Positions 22,870-28,740 of a DNA stretch of 64,000 bases are shown in pieces (position 1 is the first letter of the stretch; each line of letters opens with the position of its first letter). Where the stretch lies: positions 174,930-238,929 of the forward strand of contig VSDK01024180.1 in assembly GCA_009767595.1 (NCBI GenBank). Direction: 5' to 3'. A program made the translations under genes and the position numbers. The DNA is from Symbiodinium kawagutii (lineage: Eukaryota > Sar > Dinophyceae > Suessiales > Symbiodiniaceae). The notes beneath the pieces are model-generated. The model was given only the letters and a program-made list of their open reading frames with translations. It was not told the DNA's origin and did not search any database.

Positions 22870-24265
22870 TGTGTTGCTAAATGATGGCATGTCCATGCGA
22901 ACAATTCAGACATATTCTTAACATATCAGACCCATCACAATATATGATGTTAATTAGCATCAAAACTATCTCCTACACTCGGGTACTCTGACATAGCAAT
23001 GGCACCATTATGATCTACACATGGTGGATGATCCAGCCAGCTATGTTAGATTTCCAGATGGCACATGCAAGAAGAACGTTGAAATTGACCTTGCTGGTGG
23101 TTGGGAGGGAGCTTGGAGGCAAATGGGGGTGACAATCAGCAGATCACCGTTGCGCAACCCAAGGTTCATGCGGCCATGAAGCTACCATGACGTTTTCACC
23201 TTGGGATTTGCGCACCTTTCAGGCCACACAGGTACCCAGATCTCTATTCGAGAGGCATCATGTTTGATACAGCTGTTGGTTCCTGCTATTCTCGTGAGGT
23301 TCAGGTAGCAAGCAGTTGTTGTGTTGTTCAAGGACCTACGTGCAGTGCGATCAGCAGTACTTTTGATTCATGTCTTGTTGGCTTGTCAAAGCCAAGTGAT
23401 TGACAGTAATTATATGAATATGTTATATCTGATAGCCTTGTTTGGCGCAACGCCAGCAGACATCATCATTTTCGTGATGTTCATGTGAGTTTTGGGATGA
23501 TAGGAAAGGAGCAGTGCTTCTCGGGGATGATGCTATACATAGTTGTTTCTAATTCTTGTTGCCATCGGGGCGATGCTTGGGGTGGTGAAGCAGTGCAACA
23601 GCATGAGGAAGAAGGACAAGGACAAGGACAAGAAGAAGGGTGACAAAAAGAAAATCAACGAGGACAGCGTGGCTGCCAACAAGAAGAGCGCTGCAGCAGA
23701 CGCTTGGCACTGCGCCTCACCGGGGGACCTACGGTGACCACCTGGGGGAAGCCTTGGGTTCTTGTTAGGAGCATCCCCAGCATCCAGGGCAATGCCTCGG
23801 GGAGTGGCAGCGCAGTAGTTGACTGTCAGCGCAGGTAGGTCCATCCATGGTAGACCTTCCCAGGGACGCCACATTTTTTGTGGATGGATTGCTGACGATA
23901 CATCCCGCCAACACAGGCGCAACACATGCAGCACTGAGGAAGCCAAAAAGCGGAAGATGTCCGAGAATCAGCAGTGGCAGAAGATTGACAACATGATCAA
24001 GAAAGGAAAGGCCTCTTGGCTGCACGGGTCCGAACAAATGCAGCAGGGCTCTACAATTTGCCACGCTTGGAAACTGGCCTGGCACAGGGAGGGCGAGGAT
24101 GGGTCATCCCATCCCAGGAAACATCTGGGGACGCTTCACAGGGCCACAAACCTTGACTCGCGCCTGGTGACTTCCGCTGAGGTGAGTTCCATGGAGAGCA
24201 TGGAGCAACAAGCATCCAAGAAGACCGGGAAGACCAGCCATTTAGCCACGCCTGCCTTCTTTTAG
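383..24265 (+). CDS. IK: RED/IK spliceosomal protein, multi-exon gene (5' end outside window)
   Basis: RED (IK) is a nuclear spliceosome B-complex protein needed for activation. About 23 exon islands carry RED landmarks in family order: QSKYLG joined to GDLEHTHLVKGLDF (RED N-terminal region), NRIA followed by SKAKNVW, HRIRNAPTMFLPGRMAYEFD, TDIPRIVYMSKEE, DSDNDIFSGAG, KASYFDDAGDEKY, DAYDELFP with an acidic run, and C-terminal AKKRKMSENQQWQKIDNM. The first join (475 to 1512) keeps frame across a GT-AG intron and reads LGGD, as in other REDs. The span is at least 23.9 kb for a protein usually near 560 residues, so introns dominate. Two whole genes (7110-8649 and 16833-18821) lie inside introns. 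The motif exons are certain; several middle exons (H, I, P-S) are assigned by position only. The N-terminal ~150 residues must lie upstream of the window. Confidence 0.85.
1512..1655 (+). CDS. IK: RED exon B, HTHLVKGLDF block
   Basis: It reads GDLEHTHLVKGLDFLLNKVR, then a charged AELNKQKKVEEVQRLVEELAG helix. EHTHLVKGLDF followed by KVRAE is the most conserved signature of the RED N-terminal region. The acceptor is CCAG at 1508-1511. The 3' limit is uncertain because the frame stays open to 1780, but coding character fades after about 1655. Confidence 0.88.
2113..2234 (+). mobile_element. Family H TIR element with perfect 19-bp ends
   Basis: The left end AGCTACTTGGATGTGCACC (2113-2131) is the exact reverse complement of the right end (2216-2234). 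The 84-bp core is non-coding. A left half-copy begins near 60845. Confidence 0.85.
2348..2426 (+). CDS. IK: RED exon B2, basic linker
   Basis: After the acceptor CCACAG the frame reads GHPRKAKQQQRKPGEKAGRR and then TFENRIA. A lysine-rich linker is expected here in RED. Joining ...ATTG to the next exon at 3023 gives IASPSKAKNVW, which fits the family pattern 'F-x-T/N-x-x-A-K-x-V-Y/W'. The exact splice point is ambiguous because GCC occurs at both ends. Confidence 0.65.
3023..3102 (+). CDS. IK: RED exon C
   Basis: It follows GCTAG and reads ASPSKAKNVWLTVVETLHPH, then HSTFKAR. It corresponds to the RED segment between the basic linker and the FLPGRM block (FKTCLGRNVYRML in animals). It is a GC-rich island in AT-rich surroundings. 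Confidence 0.65.
3731..3790 (+). CDS. IK: RED exon D (probable)
   Basis: After a TTCAG acceptor the frame reads ERVQKMGKAIAQVRGRS. The island is short, GC-rich and basic, and lies between two firm RED exons. Its assignment is positional; an end at the CAG around 3770 would join in phase with exon E. Confidence 0.45.
3929..3983 (+). mobile_element. Family C element, right part
   Basis: GGCTGGTTGACTTGCGCATA, then ATGCCGGGGTGATTCAACC and ACCAACCAG. This is the right half of family C; a near twin is at 4645-4700, which reads GTTGGTTGACTTGCGCATTT and ends in ACCACCACCCAG. Confidence 0.55.
4119..4250 (+). mobile_element. Family B TIR element (diverged)
   Basis: GGGGCTATGCGTCAAGCAG at the left and GTGAACTGACCCGCGG at the right flank a core with GGGAAAACAATGGTCAATG and GGGAACCAGGGGG. 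Those core words define family B. An older degraded copy is at about 3144-3320. Confidence 0.6.
4353..4439 (+). CDS. IK: RED exon E, FLPGRMAY block
   Basis: It reads GHRIRNAPTMFLPGRMAYEF and then DTELEKLGT. 'R-N-x-x-F-L-P-G-R-M-x-Y/F' is a hallmark of RED (ERNELFLPGRMAYVVD in animals). The donor at 4440 is GTGCGT and leaves phase 0. Confidence 0.9.
4489..4546 (+). CDS. IK: RED exon F (probable)
   Basis: After GGTTAG the phase-0 continuation of exon E reads ELRRERWEWRLPIWEQGQSR. A GTAAGT donor stands at 4547, but its phase does not match exon G; upstream GC donors would. The intron before it would be only 49 nt. Charged residues support coding, though this stretch is not conserved in RED. Confidence 0.45.
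4753..4828 (+). CDS. IK: RED exon G, DIP-x(5)-SK block
   Basis: The frame reads GSLRMGKTDIPRIVYMSKEE and then PQKTV. It matches the RED signature 'T-D-I-P-T-T-L-I-R-S-K-A-D-C-P'. The acceptor is GGGCAG at 4747-4752 or CTGAG at 4763-4767. A GTGCTA donor begins at 4829. Confidence 0.85.
5425..5545 (+). mobile_element. Family A element, left part
   Basis: ACAAGGTAAGCCCCCCAAACG followed by TTAGTTGATTAAG, GCCATTTAAC and CCCAAGTTAGCTAG. The right GC-rich terminus has been lost. Confidence 0.6.
5620..5735 (+). CDS. IK: RED exon H (probable)
   Basis: After CTCACAG the frame reads EVAPSERGKSTSGMLPETAV and then RVRTPQHRLNGAVGPGA. It is a GC-rich island between confirmed RED exons G and L. The sequence is not conserved, so the assignment rests on position and coding character. 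Confidence 0.45.
6309..6410 (+). mobile_element. Family C TIR element, full copy
   Basis: The left end CTGGCTGGTGGTTTGAAAC is inverted at the right end GTTCAACCACCAACCA. The core holds TTTCCCTAGTTTTTATTAAC and GGTTGACAAGCATATTTTTC. A second right end lies at 6487-6511. Confidence 0.75.
6598..6660 (+). CDS. RED exon I (tentative)
   Basis: After CTCACAG the frame reads LSEAELHVITPHMIKERSSR. It could be the RED segment 'N-D-I-V-I-S-K-L-T-Q-I-L', but the match is loose. Repeat DNA like that at 27.2 and 29.3 kb lies just upstream. A family-A element begins at 6675. Confidence 0.35.
6675..6803 (+). mobile_element. Family A TIR element, full copy
   Basis: A non-coding element bounded by ACAAGG..CCCCCC on the left and GGGGGGCCCACCTTGT-type sequence on the right. 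The core holds the family words AACGTTATAAGTTGATT and GGTAGTTACCCTAGT-like sequence (here GCTAGTTACCCTAGT). Confidence 0.8.
6979..7072 (+). mobile_element. Family E TIR element
   Basis: It runs from CACAAAACCATCATTTTTATGG to CCATGGTTTTGGGGGCCAATGG, with CCCATATTTTGGAGGGT in the middle. Related copies are at 29784, 43901 and 47513. It ends about 40 bp before the start codon of membrane-protein copy 1. Confidence 0.7.
7110..8649 (+). CDS. Polytopic membrane protein, copy 1 (two exons, 436 aa)
   Basis: The coding sequence is best read as 7110-7261 joined to 7491-8649. The open frame starting at 7429 misses the true N-terminus: 7110-7261 encodes WWTETTDVHVLSSPWVRRPM and onward, almost identical to copies 2 and 3. 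Removing a GA-AG intron gives FGMYKEIL in frame and exactly 436 residues, the same as copy 2. The protein has about 8-10 hydrophobic segments (for example LQFILMWYFWVASLWIY, YSIVSTSILLVLFTLDF, NWIFWAWIIGI). Odd conserved features are FAEILLFHSSLHPVAVLPNW, LPKC and a C-terminal FDYFSRKRAL followed by a hydrophilic tail. I do not recognise the family; a dinoflagellate-restricted transporter or sensor-like membrane protein is possible. It lies inside a RED intron on the same strand. Confidence 0.8.
7262..7490 (+). other. GA-AG intron unique to copy 1
   Basis: These 229 nt start GATGCTGGG and end CCACTAAG. They interrupt codon GGG and are absent from both paralogs at the same point (FGM-SNDII). 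GGATG occurs at both edges (7261-7265 and 7490-7494), like a short target duplication. Non-GT donors (GC, GA) are known in dinoflagellates. Confidence 0.75.
8650..10400 (+). other. RED intron, repeat-rich, no gene seen
   Basis: This is the 3' side of the RED intron that hosts membrane-protein copy 1. It holds TAGTTACTACCC tandem words (8985-9030), GATG/TTAATGATGG-rich sequence (9135-9300), a family-B element in reverse (9394-9511) and TAAC/CATA-rich DNA. A GC-rich patch at 9066-9120 reads GARATKRGPTVRGVPPTAMN and could be a small exon, but nothing supports it further. Confidence 0.5.
9394..9511 (-). mobile_element. Family B TIR element, reverse orientation
   Basis: It runs from ATGGCTGTGGGTCAAAACCCC to GCTTGACCCATAGCCA, with CCCCTGGTTTCCCTATCATT and CCATTGTTTTCC inside. 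This is the exact antisense layout of the copies at 33679 and 36688. Confidence 0.8.
10426..10505 (+). CDS. IK: RED exon J (probable)
   Basis: After CGCCCAG the frame reads VRDAMQKAAEVKKLRKQKLA and then PGGSGAG. The basic helix EVKKLRKQKL fits the RED segment RNKKLKKKDKGK, which precedes the NIFEDIGDY block, in the right order. The island has typical exon GC content. Confidence 0.6.
10891..10990 (+). CDS. IK: RED exon K (probable)
   Basis: After CCCCAG the likely frame reads ALKSGVGTGYAMQKVDTPKV and then QAERSRVTA. It sits between the lysine-rich exon J and the DNDIF exon L. It is not conserved in RED elsewhere, so placement rests on order and codon character. Confidence 0.5.
11577..11685 (+). 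CDS. IK: RED exon L, DNDIF block
   Basis: The frame reads CGREARDSDNDIFSGAGTFD and then ANEARWRSLG. 'D-x-(N/D)-I-F-x-(D/G)-(A/I)-G' is the RED block that reads ADMNIFEDIGDY in animals. The acidic run before it fits. Confidence 0.65.
11936..12036 (+). mobile_element. Family G TIR element (diverged)
   Basis: Left TTGACTCTCAATCACCCCC, right TATAGGGTATTTGAGGGTCAAGG. It is a diverged twin of the copy at 32939-33034. It directly abuts the family-D element at 12044. Confidence 0.6.
12044..12147 (+). mobile_element. Family D TIR element
   Basis: Left GGTTTCTCAAAATGGGGGCC, right GGTCCCTCTTTTGAGAAAG. The core has GGAAAGGTTTATTGC and GGGATGATTTGGGGG. Confidence 0.75.
12160..12206 (+). repeat. AC/AT microsatellite
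   Basis: A short (AC)n run passes into (AT)n around an inverted ATATATAATTAATAATTATATA core. Confidence 0.8.
12337..12470 (+). CDS. IK: RED exon M (probable)
   Basis: The frame reads EAANSLVTRRVAEEFVQKAR, AEQAAKRQKEGIKEEKVEAG and QAIARG. This long charged helix corresponds in position to the RE/RD-repeat region that gives RED its name, before the SYF block. No RED dipeptide run is present, as in many protists. Confidence 0.6.
12820..12875 (+). CDS. IK: RED exon N (probable)
   Basis: After CCCGGAG the frame reads VKKEEVKEEKKAGTSRGE, highly charged and consistent with the linker before the SYF block. It is short and low in complexity, so it is not conclusive. Confidence 0.5.
13016..13113 (+). 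mobile_element. Family D TIR element, full copy
   Basis: GGTTTCTCAGAACAGGGGACC at the left and CCCCTATGACTTGAGAAAC at the right; the core has ATGGTTGGTTTATGAATG. Confidence 0.8.
13920..14250 (+). repeat. CACCATCTATTCACCAT-type degenerate tandem DNA
   Basis: The words CATCAATCA, CTATTCACCAT and CATGAAT recur in irregular order. This CCATCA/TTCACCA style recurs across the window (36300, 55500 and 62400-62940). Confidence 0.55.
14302..14376 (+). CDS. IK: RED exon O, SYF block
   Basis: After CTGCCAG the frame reads ARKASYFDDAGDEKYSTLPV and then PSGDGG. It matches RED 'K-R-H-S-Y-F-E-K-P-K-V-D-D-E'. SYF followed by acidic residues is conserved across RED proteins. Confidence 0.75.
14757..14870 (+). 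mobile_element. Family A element, right end eroded
   Basis: ACAAGGTGGGGCCCCCAAACG, then CTAGTTATATCTGCCATTTGC and GTAGTTTCCCTAGTT. The right GC-rich arm is missing. Confidence 0.6.
15030..15123 (+). CDS. IK: RED exon P (tentative)
   Basis: The best frame reads PSRGQAPERQLDLDEIEVEA and then RPRRGNADHWR. DLDEIEVEARPRR looks strongly coding. It lies between the firm exons O and T, but I cannot match it to conserved RED sequence. Confidence 0.45.
15124..16785 (+). other. RED intron, 5' part, no exon seen
   Basis: It holds GTGATTTATAGTGATTT-type short repeats (15165-15330), a short CA run near 15660 and AT-rich DNA. A spliced-leader relic and the LRR gene follow at once. Confidence 0.5.
16786..16801 (+). 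other. Relic of dinoflagellate spliced leader before the LRR gene
   Basis: The stretch CCGCCATTGGCTCAAG equals the 3' part of the 22-nt dinoflagellate spliced leader (CCGTAGCCATTTTGGCTCAAG) with two small deletions. It ends 31 nt before the start ATG at 16833. Such relics arise when a trans-spliced mRNA is copied back into the genome. Confidence 0.75.
16833..18821 (+). CDS. FNIP/LRR-like repeat protein with ubiquitin-like head (662 aa)
   Basis: This single-exon gene starts at the first in-frame ATG after the spliced-leader relic. Residues about 1-139 form a globular head: LHVQCLSGEGCTLTQL, a hydrophilic KKGSRLTLFH turn and LQEQGIVGAVATISCVV, a ubiquitin-like layout I associate with Suessiales proteins. 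Residues 140-645 are 23 tandem 22-residue repeats with consensus TFPSSLQSLTLGxxFNQSLDRV, resembling FNIP/LRR repeats. Repeats 15-17 are degenerate (SNQGFD, LTLRLLG, FSFSLDG). Such repeats form a curved solenoid that usually binds proteins; the partner is unknown. There is no signal peptide or membrane segment. The gene lies inside a RED intron on the same strand and is probably a retrogene. Confidence 0.88.
   Translation: MMSTASGYVEALGSGSELIDLHVQCLSGEGCTLTQLSGCSLGRVVHQMACEQLPPKKGSRLTLFHNQSPLQLHQTLQEQGIVGAVATISCVVVQADLFAAWRCLRGLPVDQELALEGVTGITATWFQGQDPLEEIIEQLTLPSSLEKLQFGHWFNQSLDGVTLPSSLRSLTFGEEFNESLDRVTLPSSLQSLTFGKRFNQSLDRVSFPSTLQSLSLGYDFNQSLDRISWPSCLRKLSLSDMFNQSVDGVTFPSSLQSLSLGRYFNQSLDGVTFPSSLESLTCGHDFKHSLERITWPSCLQSLSLGDAFNQSLDRVTFPSSLQSLSFGNWFMHSLDRVSFPNSIQSLKFDGMFNQSLDGATFPSSLQSLTLGYYFNQSLDRVTFPSHLQSLTLGGEFNRSLDRVTFPSSLRSLSFGGHFNQSLDRVIFPSSLQILTLGSAFDQSLASVTFPSNLQSLSLGGGSNQGFDQVTFPSNLQSLTFGFGLTLRLLGVTFPCSLQSLTLSSTFSFSLDGVTFPGSLQNLKLGGGFNESLDRVIFPNSLQSLTLGPWFNQSLEGATFPSSLESLILGRDFNQSLERITWPSGLQTLFLSDGFNQSLDAVTFPNSLQRITFGSRFNQSLERVSFPGSLRSLAFDEDFKQSWDRVNLTGLESLYLEGLKVEL
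18822..20820 (+). other. RED intron, 3' part, no exon recognised
   Basis: AT-rich unique-looking sequence with no gene I can support. GCATAATAATAGG and CAAGCACAATAG words recur near 20480-20550. An inverted pair, TATTTACCTACATTTGGGC with TAGGTAAATGTAGC, occurs at 20690-20735. The whole block may have arrived with the retrogene. Confidence 0.4.
20821..20915 (+). CDS. IK: RED exon Q (tentative)
   Basis: After GGTGCAG the frame reads ESTLEPGQFHKPTGRFEAAK and then RFKGASTLASHHG. The island is GC-rich and codon-like with a good acceptor. Placement between RED exons O and T is by position. Confidence 0.45.
21008..21113 (+). mobile_element. Family B element, left end lost
   Basis: The core GGGAAAACAATGGTTAATG, GGGGAACCAGGGGTACAGGG and right end TTTTGACCCACAGCCAT match family B. 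Confidence 0.75.
21460..21535 (+). CDS. IK: RED exon R (tentative)
   Basis: After CTGCCCAG the frame reads KNWVFKLGDLGLGYYEARLE and then MMKW. KLGDLGLGYY looks like a conserved motif but I cannot name its family. It sits between firm RED exons, although an unrelated origin is possible. Confidence 0.4.
21848..21960 (+). CDS. IK: RED exon S (probable)
   Basis: After GTGCCAG the frame reads EVPPRKKVEEPSAVEKDPRK and then RKAPRAASSSGPQGMGNPG. It is a basic, disordered linker of the sort found in the RED C-terminal half. GC content and acceptor are good. Confidence 0.5.
22584..22715 (+). CDS. IK: RED exon T, YDELFP acidic block
   Basis: After CTGAG the frame reads NDAYDELFPNAMMGGAMMTT, HSDDSDDDDDKKMLGGMEG. 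It matches the RED block 'S-Y-A-E-C-Y-P ... D-S-D-E-E-V-D-Y-S-K-M'. It runs straight into a GAT microsatellite at 22719. Confidence 0.75.
22719..22866 (+). repeat. (GAT)n microsatellite with CTG interruptions
   Basis: About 148 bp of GAT triplets, broken in the middle by GATGCTGATGCT blocks. Poly-Asp, poly-Met and poly-Ser frames through it are artefacts of the repeat. Confidence 0.95.
23598..23705 (+). CDS. IK: RED exon U (probable)
   Basis: The frame reads NSMRKKDKDKDKKKGDKKKI and then NEDSVAANKKSAAAD. It is a lysine-rich tail between exon T and the C-terminal exon V. The WDFDT and PKAAFQ motifs expected nearby in RED were not found. Confidence 0.5.
23935..24265 (+). CDS. IK: RED exon V, C-terminal block and probable stop
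   Basis: The frame reads EEAKKRKMSENQQWQKIDNM and then IKKGKASWLHG. It matches the C-terminal RED block 'N-D-K-A-E-L-D-R-Q-W-K-K-I-x-x-I-I-x-K'. The frame stays open to TAG at 24263-24265; the last 70 residues are not conserved, so an earlier splice is possible. Confidence 0.7.
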
Positions 24266-26184
24266 CAGTAGCAGTCACTGGGCGACGCGACGCGATGCGA
24301 CGTGGTTTTCGGAGATCCTTGGGACAGAAATCTTACGGTATTGAGCCATTGTTAAGGACGTCAATGAACAATAACCATAGTAATATTTAGTATATGTATA
24401 TATATATATATTACAATTAGCCATTGATTGACCATCAATTCACCCCACATGGCAACCATAAAGGATTAGTAACCACTGATTAACGATCATTAAGCTATAA
24501 TTATATACATACACACACACACATATATATATATATACATCCATTATCAACCATTGACCATTAGTTAAGCATCGTCTCTGAGCTGAAACAAGCCATTTAC
24601 CGAGGGTTTCATGCTGTCTACCCCAGGATTAACCCCTGATGAACCAGACAACGGCACCGAGGCAACTCTCGTTTCACCCGCAGCTTCGCGGTGAGAAAAA
24701 GACATGGGTCGGGAGGCGGCCCACATGGTAGGGTGGGTTTTAGTAGATGCATTGGCTTAGCCCCAAGCTAAGTCCCAAGTGAGTACATGAGTAACCTCTA
24801 CGTACCCGTAGCCATTAGATTAGCCCACGTTAGCCTCCTATAGAATTGTTAACAATTAGCATGAGTAACCCCCTTTCTATACGGGTTACTCATGACCAAT
24901 GGTGGAGACTGGTTTATGGCCTGTCGTTATCATACCATGTTACAGTTGTTACAGTACAACCGCGCCGGCAACGTTGCTCAGCAAGAGCTGTGGATTTTCA
25001 ATTGCCAGACTAGTTTACCAATTGGTAGTGACTTGCTAGCCACCGCCATCACCACCCCATGCTGCCTTTCAGGGGCCAGGTGGGTAAAGCTTGGCTGATT
25101 GTTAACGTGGTCTTCTTCACGGTTCTTGCACCCCAGTCTTCACTTACCCAAGTGGCAATGCTCCATTCTTTGGTGAGCTGGCCATGGGAAATCCACCCAT
25201 ATCCAGCCTTGAAATCGCTGATTTCTTTCCAAACGCGATTTTCCATTGCCAGCTTAGAGACTACCAGAAGGTACCATATCTCGGTGCCCGCACTGAGCCC
25301 CCAGTCCCCCGGTCCAACCATCCTGGGCTTGGTGCATTGTCAGTGTTTGTTGTCTTGGGAGATGCCGAATGAAGCACTGCATTCTGCACACGTCTGACCG
25401 ACGTGGATGGAAGCCGTGATCATTGGCTCAGCTGGCATTAAGCTTGTTGAGAATGGCATTACTCAATGTTTTAAGCCACGTCCACTTCAGCACTCTTGTG
25501 ATGTTGTGGCTTGGGGATGGTGTCAATGGTTACAGCAGTGAGGATGGCAGTGACAGCCAGGTGACCCCAGGGTGCAAATCAGGAGCCTGGAGGAAACCAT
25601 GGGCACTACGGCAGTAGAGTTACCAAGCCGCTAGGATTGGTGGACTGGCTCATGGCGTTAAACAATTTTATTTTCCCCAATTTTGACCAAGGGGTTGGGT
25701 GGTTGACTCATATTTTTCATAAGGTTTGAAAGCACCAACCAGTGGACGATATTTAGCAAGCCTCCAATGATTGCTGCTGATGAGCCACACTGAACAAGCA
25801 GGATTCTGGTCAGTTCATTCTCTTTGTCCTGGATCATCACTAAGCATCAGTAAAGCCAGCATCAACTATCAATCATTTTGGGCTTATCATTATAGCTAGC
25901 TGGTGATTCTCAGGGAGCTAAGGAGCCAGGGGTATCCCTAAATCCCTTTAAGGGGGGAGCTAAAGAGCTACAGGGAGTGGTGAAACCAGATGGTAGATAG
26001 TCAAGCATCAGCAATCACTCAAGCTTCAATTGATCGTCAATCAATCAGCACCCCAACCATTGGCAGCCATTACTGATCAGCTGATAACAATCATTCGCCA
26101 TTCTTGCTGGATGCTTCGCCGCCATGTGGAGCATTAGTCCAGGCGGGGTGGATTTGATGGCCGGACCTGCCAGCACGGATCCTG

Positions 26185-26390
26185 TATTATATATATATAT
26201 ATATATATTTCTTTTATATTTAGATAGATACATATTTATAATATATATTTTTAGTTATATATATATATATTTTTTTTTTCATTTATATATAGATATATTT
26301 TTAAACTATTTAGATATATATTTTTTTAAAAATAAGTAGATAGATATATATCTATATCTATATCTATATCTCTATTTTTATATACTCATT
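26185..26390 (+). repeat. TA / ATAG-rich low-complexity block
   Basis: About 200 bp of (TA)n, TTTATATA and ATCTATATCT repeats with almost no G or C. Confidence 0.9.
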
Positions 26391-27074
26391 TATTTTTTGA
26401 TTTCTTTATGTAGTTATATTTATGTGTTTGATTTTTTTGTGTTTATTTATTTGATGGTTGGCTATGGCTGTCGATGATGCTTCATTGCTTCTACCCAGGT
26501 ACTGGCTGGTGGTAGGGAGGGAGCTGCTTGGAGCCAGCAGGTCATAACTGCAGGGGGGTTCCAACCCCTCGCGTCACTCAGTGGTTGCTAGGGGCCGTTT
26601 GGGGGGTGACCGGTGAACCTTGGACCATCGACTCGGCCACACTCACCCTGGGATTGATTGTAGACTGGAACCATGAGTTCATAAATCGTTGGTGAGTGAA
26701 CCATGAGTGAACCCTTGTTGTTTTAAATGTTTTTAAGTTCCGTAGTATTCACTTGTTTGGTTGGTTGGTTGCTTGATGAAGATTTTTTCAGGGCTTGGGT
26801 CCATGGTTTTTTGCCCTCCAGACCGGCCATGCTGAATTTCTGGTGGGTGGTTGATATTTCATGGATGGTTCCTAACCATGGCGCAAAATGCTTGGCTCAG
26901 GTTGAAACATCCCTAGATTTCCTGGACATGGTTTACGAGAATCTACGATTCACAAAGGGGAAGAATGGTGAATCAATGTATTAGGATGATTTAGGATGTA
27001 TTAAGATGTGTTAAGCTATGGTTGATCTGGCTGTTGGCAAAATTTTCCAATGTTTATTAGGATGTACTACAGGG

Positions 27075-27199
27075 ATCTACAGGGTAGAGCCCCCGAATGC
27101 TATACCTTGGTTTACAAGCCATTTTTATCTAGCATTCATTGGCCTAGTAGCTACCCTAGCTGTAAACCAACTTGGCTAATAGCTGGGGGCCCCACCTAG
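27075..27199 (+). mobile_element. Family A element (degraded)
   Basis: ACAGGGTAGAGCCCCCGAATGC at the left, CTGGGGGCCCCACCTAGG at the right and CTGTAAACCAACTTGGC in the core. Length and layout match family A. Confidence 0.65.
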
Positions 27200-27429
27200 G
27201 GAAGCAAATGGTCACCAAGTTTTCTCGTTCCAACTTGCCCCGCTGGCCGATTGATGCTTGACCAATGCATGGAAAGGATGCTGATTCGCGTTGAATCCCG
27301 CTGGTCCGTTGATAAATTTTACCCATCATTCTATCGTCCATTTGCCTGGTACTTACCCGAGTTGTGCCTAAATTCATGGCTAGTCAAGGTAGGTTTCATC
27401 ATTGTCCACATCACTTAGTTGAAGTTGTG

Positions 27430-28740
27430 ATGGCGTCATGCTGTGGGTCTCGGCGCTTCGGGAAGTGGTGGACCGAAACGACGGACGTCCACGTTCTGAG
27501 CAGCCCCTGGGTAAGACGGCCCATGGGACGAGGCTTGCGAATATCATGGATGGTCATGTCATTGGGCCTGTGGATTTTTGGGATGTCGAATGACATTATT
27601 AGCAAAATCATCAGCGACTCGGGTTCTTTATCACTTCAATTGATCTTGATGTGGTACTTTTGGGCGGCAAGTCTTTGGATCTATTGCCAGTCCAGCTGGG
27701 AAAGCATCAGTGGATCGGTCCTTTTTGCACTTGGAGGGGTCCTCTCCTTCCGGATGCTTTCCTTTGACGATACAGTGTTGCGATCCGCAGATGTTTTTAG
27801 CTTCGCAGAAATTCTGTTGTTCCATAGCTCCCTGCATCCTGTGGCGGTGCTGCCCAATTGGATCTTCAATATTTTTCTCGACGGATTTCGATTGGTCGAA
27901 AGGTGGGACGATTTCATGGATCCAATTGACAACCCATTGCAGATCTACTCCGTCGTTTCAACCAGCATCTTGTTGGTGCTTTTCACGCTGGACTTCACCA
28001 AGCGCGTGAAGATTGCTGTCACCATCATGAACTTGACCGAAGTCTCTGAGTCGGACACACTCATGGCGCACCAAAGGTCGCCCTATGTGCGAATCTGCGC
28101 TGGAGTGGCAGGTGTTAGCAACTGGATCTTTTGGGCATGGATCATTGGCATCAAGCGAAGGGAACACGAATCGTGGCACGGCTACGACATGTGGGCCAAC
28201 CACTTGCCAAAGTGCTCGATGGCAGCGCCTCTGCTTGGAACAGCTTGCCTCCCTTTATTTTACTTCCTGCGCAGATCTCCGCTTGCAGTGGACATCTTAT
28301 TGGCAATCTTTTGTTGCCTTCCTGGCGTGTTGTCCTTGGCGGATTATATTTTAGCGATAGGGCATCCACAAAATCATTTTTGGTGCATGCATTCCTTTAC
28401 TTTCAGCTTGGGCGCTTTTGCACATTTACAGGCCTTGTTTGCCTTGCAAGCAGTGCTGATGGCCCAGTGCCATCCTTTTATTTGCGTAGTCTTAGGTGGG
28501 ATTTTCGTCTTGCTTAGCACATTCACTATGACAGACCGCTTATTCCCCCACGACACCTTTGCACGCCTTGTGTTGCAAGTCAAAAGGAACAACCGCGTCT
28601 GCTGTTTCCTTTATTTTTGGCAGGTAGTGAGTCATGCGTTCGATTACTTCGCGAGGAAGAGAGCGCTGGTTGCAGCGCATGACGAGCACAATGATGGCTC
28701 GGTGCAACTAGCGCAGCTAGATCTCATTGGCGAGTCTTGA
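27430..28740 (+). CDS. Polytopic membrane protein, copy 2 (436 aa)
   Basis: It is intronless. The start is the ATG at 27430, before ASCCGSRRFGKWWTETTD; the frame is open further upstream but without homology to copy 1. It has about 8-10 hydrophobic segments, the conserved FHSSLHPVAVLPNWIF, GVAGVSNWIFWAWIIGIK and LPKCSMAAPLLGTACLPLFY, and a tail ending in DEHNDGSVQLAQLD. It is same-strand and nearly tandem with copy 3. Identical and diverged blocks alternate between them, so gene conversion is likely. The protein family is unknown to me; membrane location is the only safe statement. Confidence 0.85.
   Translation: MASCCGSRRFGKWWTETTDVHVLSSPWVRRPMGRGLRISWMVMSLGLWIFGMSNDIISKIISDSGSLSLQLILMWYFWAASLWIYCQSSWESISGSVLFALGGVLSFRMLSFDDTVLRSADVFSFAEILLFHSSLHPVAVLPNWIFNIFLDGFRLVERWDDFMDPIDNPLQIYSVVSTSILLVLFTLDFTKRVKIAVTIMNLTEVSESDTLMAHQRSPYVRICAGVAGVSNWIFWAWIIGIKRREHESWHGYDMWANHLPKCSMAAPLLGTACLPLFYFLRRSPLAVDILLAIFCCLPGVLSLADYILAIGHPQNHFWCMHSFTFSLGAFAHLQALFALQAVLMAQCHPFICVVLGGIFVLLSTFTMTDRLFPHDTFARLVLQVKRNNRVCCFLYFWQVVSHAFDYFARKRALVAAHDEHNDGSVQLAQLDLIGES

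Larger units (their letters stand above)
24266..27429 (+). other. Intergenic spacer between RED and the membrane-gene pair
   Basis: No gene can be supported. It holds TA/CA microsatellites (24393-24420, 24510-24545), a family-C right end (25670-25743), a GGGAGCTAAAGAGCTACAGGG repeat (25905-26000), a TA/ATAG-rich block (26185-26390) and a degraded family-A element (27075-27199). A GC patch at 24640-24715 is too short to call. Confidence 0.5.

Noticed and set aside
22654..22921. Poly-Asp, poly-Met and poly-Ser open frames
   Set aside because: They are translations of the GAT microsatellite in different frames.
24805..24825. CCCGTAGCCATTAGATTAG as a further spliced-leader relic
   Set aside because: Only the first half matches and the diagnostic GGCTCAAG end is missing; no gene follows.
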